Source of the DNA: JBNJEM01 sp051745935
GTDB taxonomy: Bacteria; Planctomycetota; Planctomycetia; Pirellulales; Pirellulaceae
Assembly (NCBI GenBank): GCA_051745935.1
Contig: JBNJEM010000540.1
Location: 1 to 5,544, forward strand
Direction: 5' to 3'
Length of the DNA stretch: 5,544 nucleotides
Position 1 is the first letter of the stretch. Every line of letters starts with the position of its first letter. Made by a program: the position numbers and the translations under genes. Below, one piece after another: positions 5,398 to 5,544 of the stretch. Below the pieces are notes generated by a model. That model did not search any database, was not told the origin of the DNA, and was given only the letters and a program-made list of their open reading frames with translations.

Positions 5398-5544
5398 ATG
5401 ACACGTCCAGCGTCAGTCACAGCCAACAGCCCGCCCCCGTATCTGCTCGAGTTGCTGCGGGAACCGCTGGACTTTTGGCTCTATTTCTTCCAGAATGCAG
5501 AAGGATTGGATGCGGATCCGTTGCCGGGGCCATTAGCCCGGCCA
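5398..5544 (+). CDS. Start of an unrecognised protein, cut by the window edge
   Basis: From the ATG at 5398 the frame stays open for 49 codons to the right edge. It reads MTRPASVTANSPPPY, then LLELLREPLDFWLYFFQNAE, then GLDADPLPGPLARP. The composition (a hydrophobic, aromatic FWLYFF segment between acidic helices and no arginine excess) looks like real protein rather than a chance frame. No clear Shine-Dalgarno sequence is present; only weak purine bases (GGAT) precede the ATG, so the start could lie elsewhere, for example at TTG 5365 or 5377 in the same frame, which is closed upstream by a TGA at 5353. There is no signal peptide at this end. I do not recognise the family. Confidence 0.5.
   Translation, partial: MTRPASVTANSPPPYLLELLREPLDFWLYFFQNAEGLDADPLPGPLARP

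Noticed and set aside
1..5544. CRISPR array, tRNA, rRNA or transposase gene
   Set aside because: No regularly spaced repeats, no cloverleaf-like segments, no conserved rRNA blocks and no DDE or recombinase motifs were seen on either strand.

Overview
The window looks like an accessory or decaying stretch of a high-GC bacterial chromosome, most likely from Planctomycetota or a related PVC lineage. This rests on a secreted multi-domain glycoside hydrolase-like protein, a sulfatase remnant, a planctomycete-style ECF sigma factor tail and a secreted M14 peptidase. There is no rRNA or marker gene, so the assignment is an inference.

Layout. Positions 1-737 hold no intact gene. They contain a ten-G run, a weak direct repeat, what looks like the last ~42 codons of an aminotransferase (about 171-296), the first copy of a ~103-bp repeat (336-438) and a perfect short palindrome (643-658). 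An intact plus-strand gene at 738-2936 encodes a 732-residue exported protein with a clan GH-A-like barrel and a C-terminal beta-rich binding domain. The second repeat copy (2455-2557) lies inside that domain, in frame. Positions 3049-3408 carry the C-terminal tail of a sulfatase, joined almost without a gap, in another frame, to the region-4 tail of an ECF sigma factor (to 3533). A second intact gene on the minus strand (4995-3751) encodes an exported zinc carboxypeptidase-like M14 protein, with a good ribosome binding site and a plausible promoter. Positions 5017-5397 look non-coding. A new plus-strand reading frame starts at 5398 and runs off the right edge.

The two intact genes point towards each other, with the remnants between them, so they do not form an operon. 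Both products should act outside the cytoplasm, one on carbohydrate and one on peptide or amide bonds, but nothing here ties them into one pathway.

The most interesting signal is the ~103-bp repeat. The two copies align without gaps at 92 of 103 positions. The copy inside the hydrolase adds about 35 codons of very basic, Ser/Arg-rich sequence at a linker, and removing exactly 105 bp between two in-frame gta triplets would restore a smooth domain sequence. This behaves like a small palindromic, protein-invading repeat, similar in concept to the Rickettsia palindromic element. A second theme is gene decay: several fragments keep only the 3' end of a gene, all on the plus strand.
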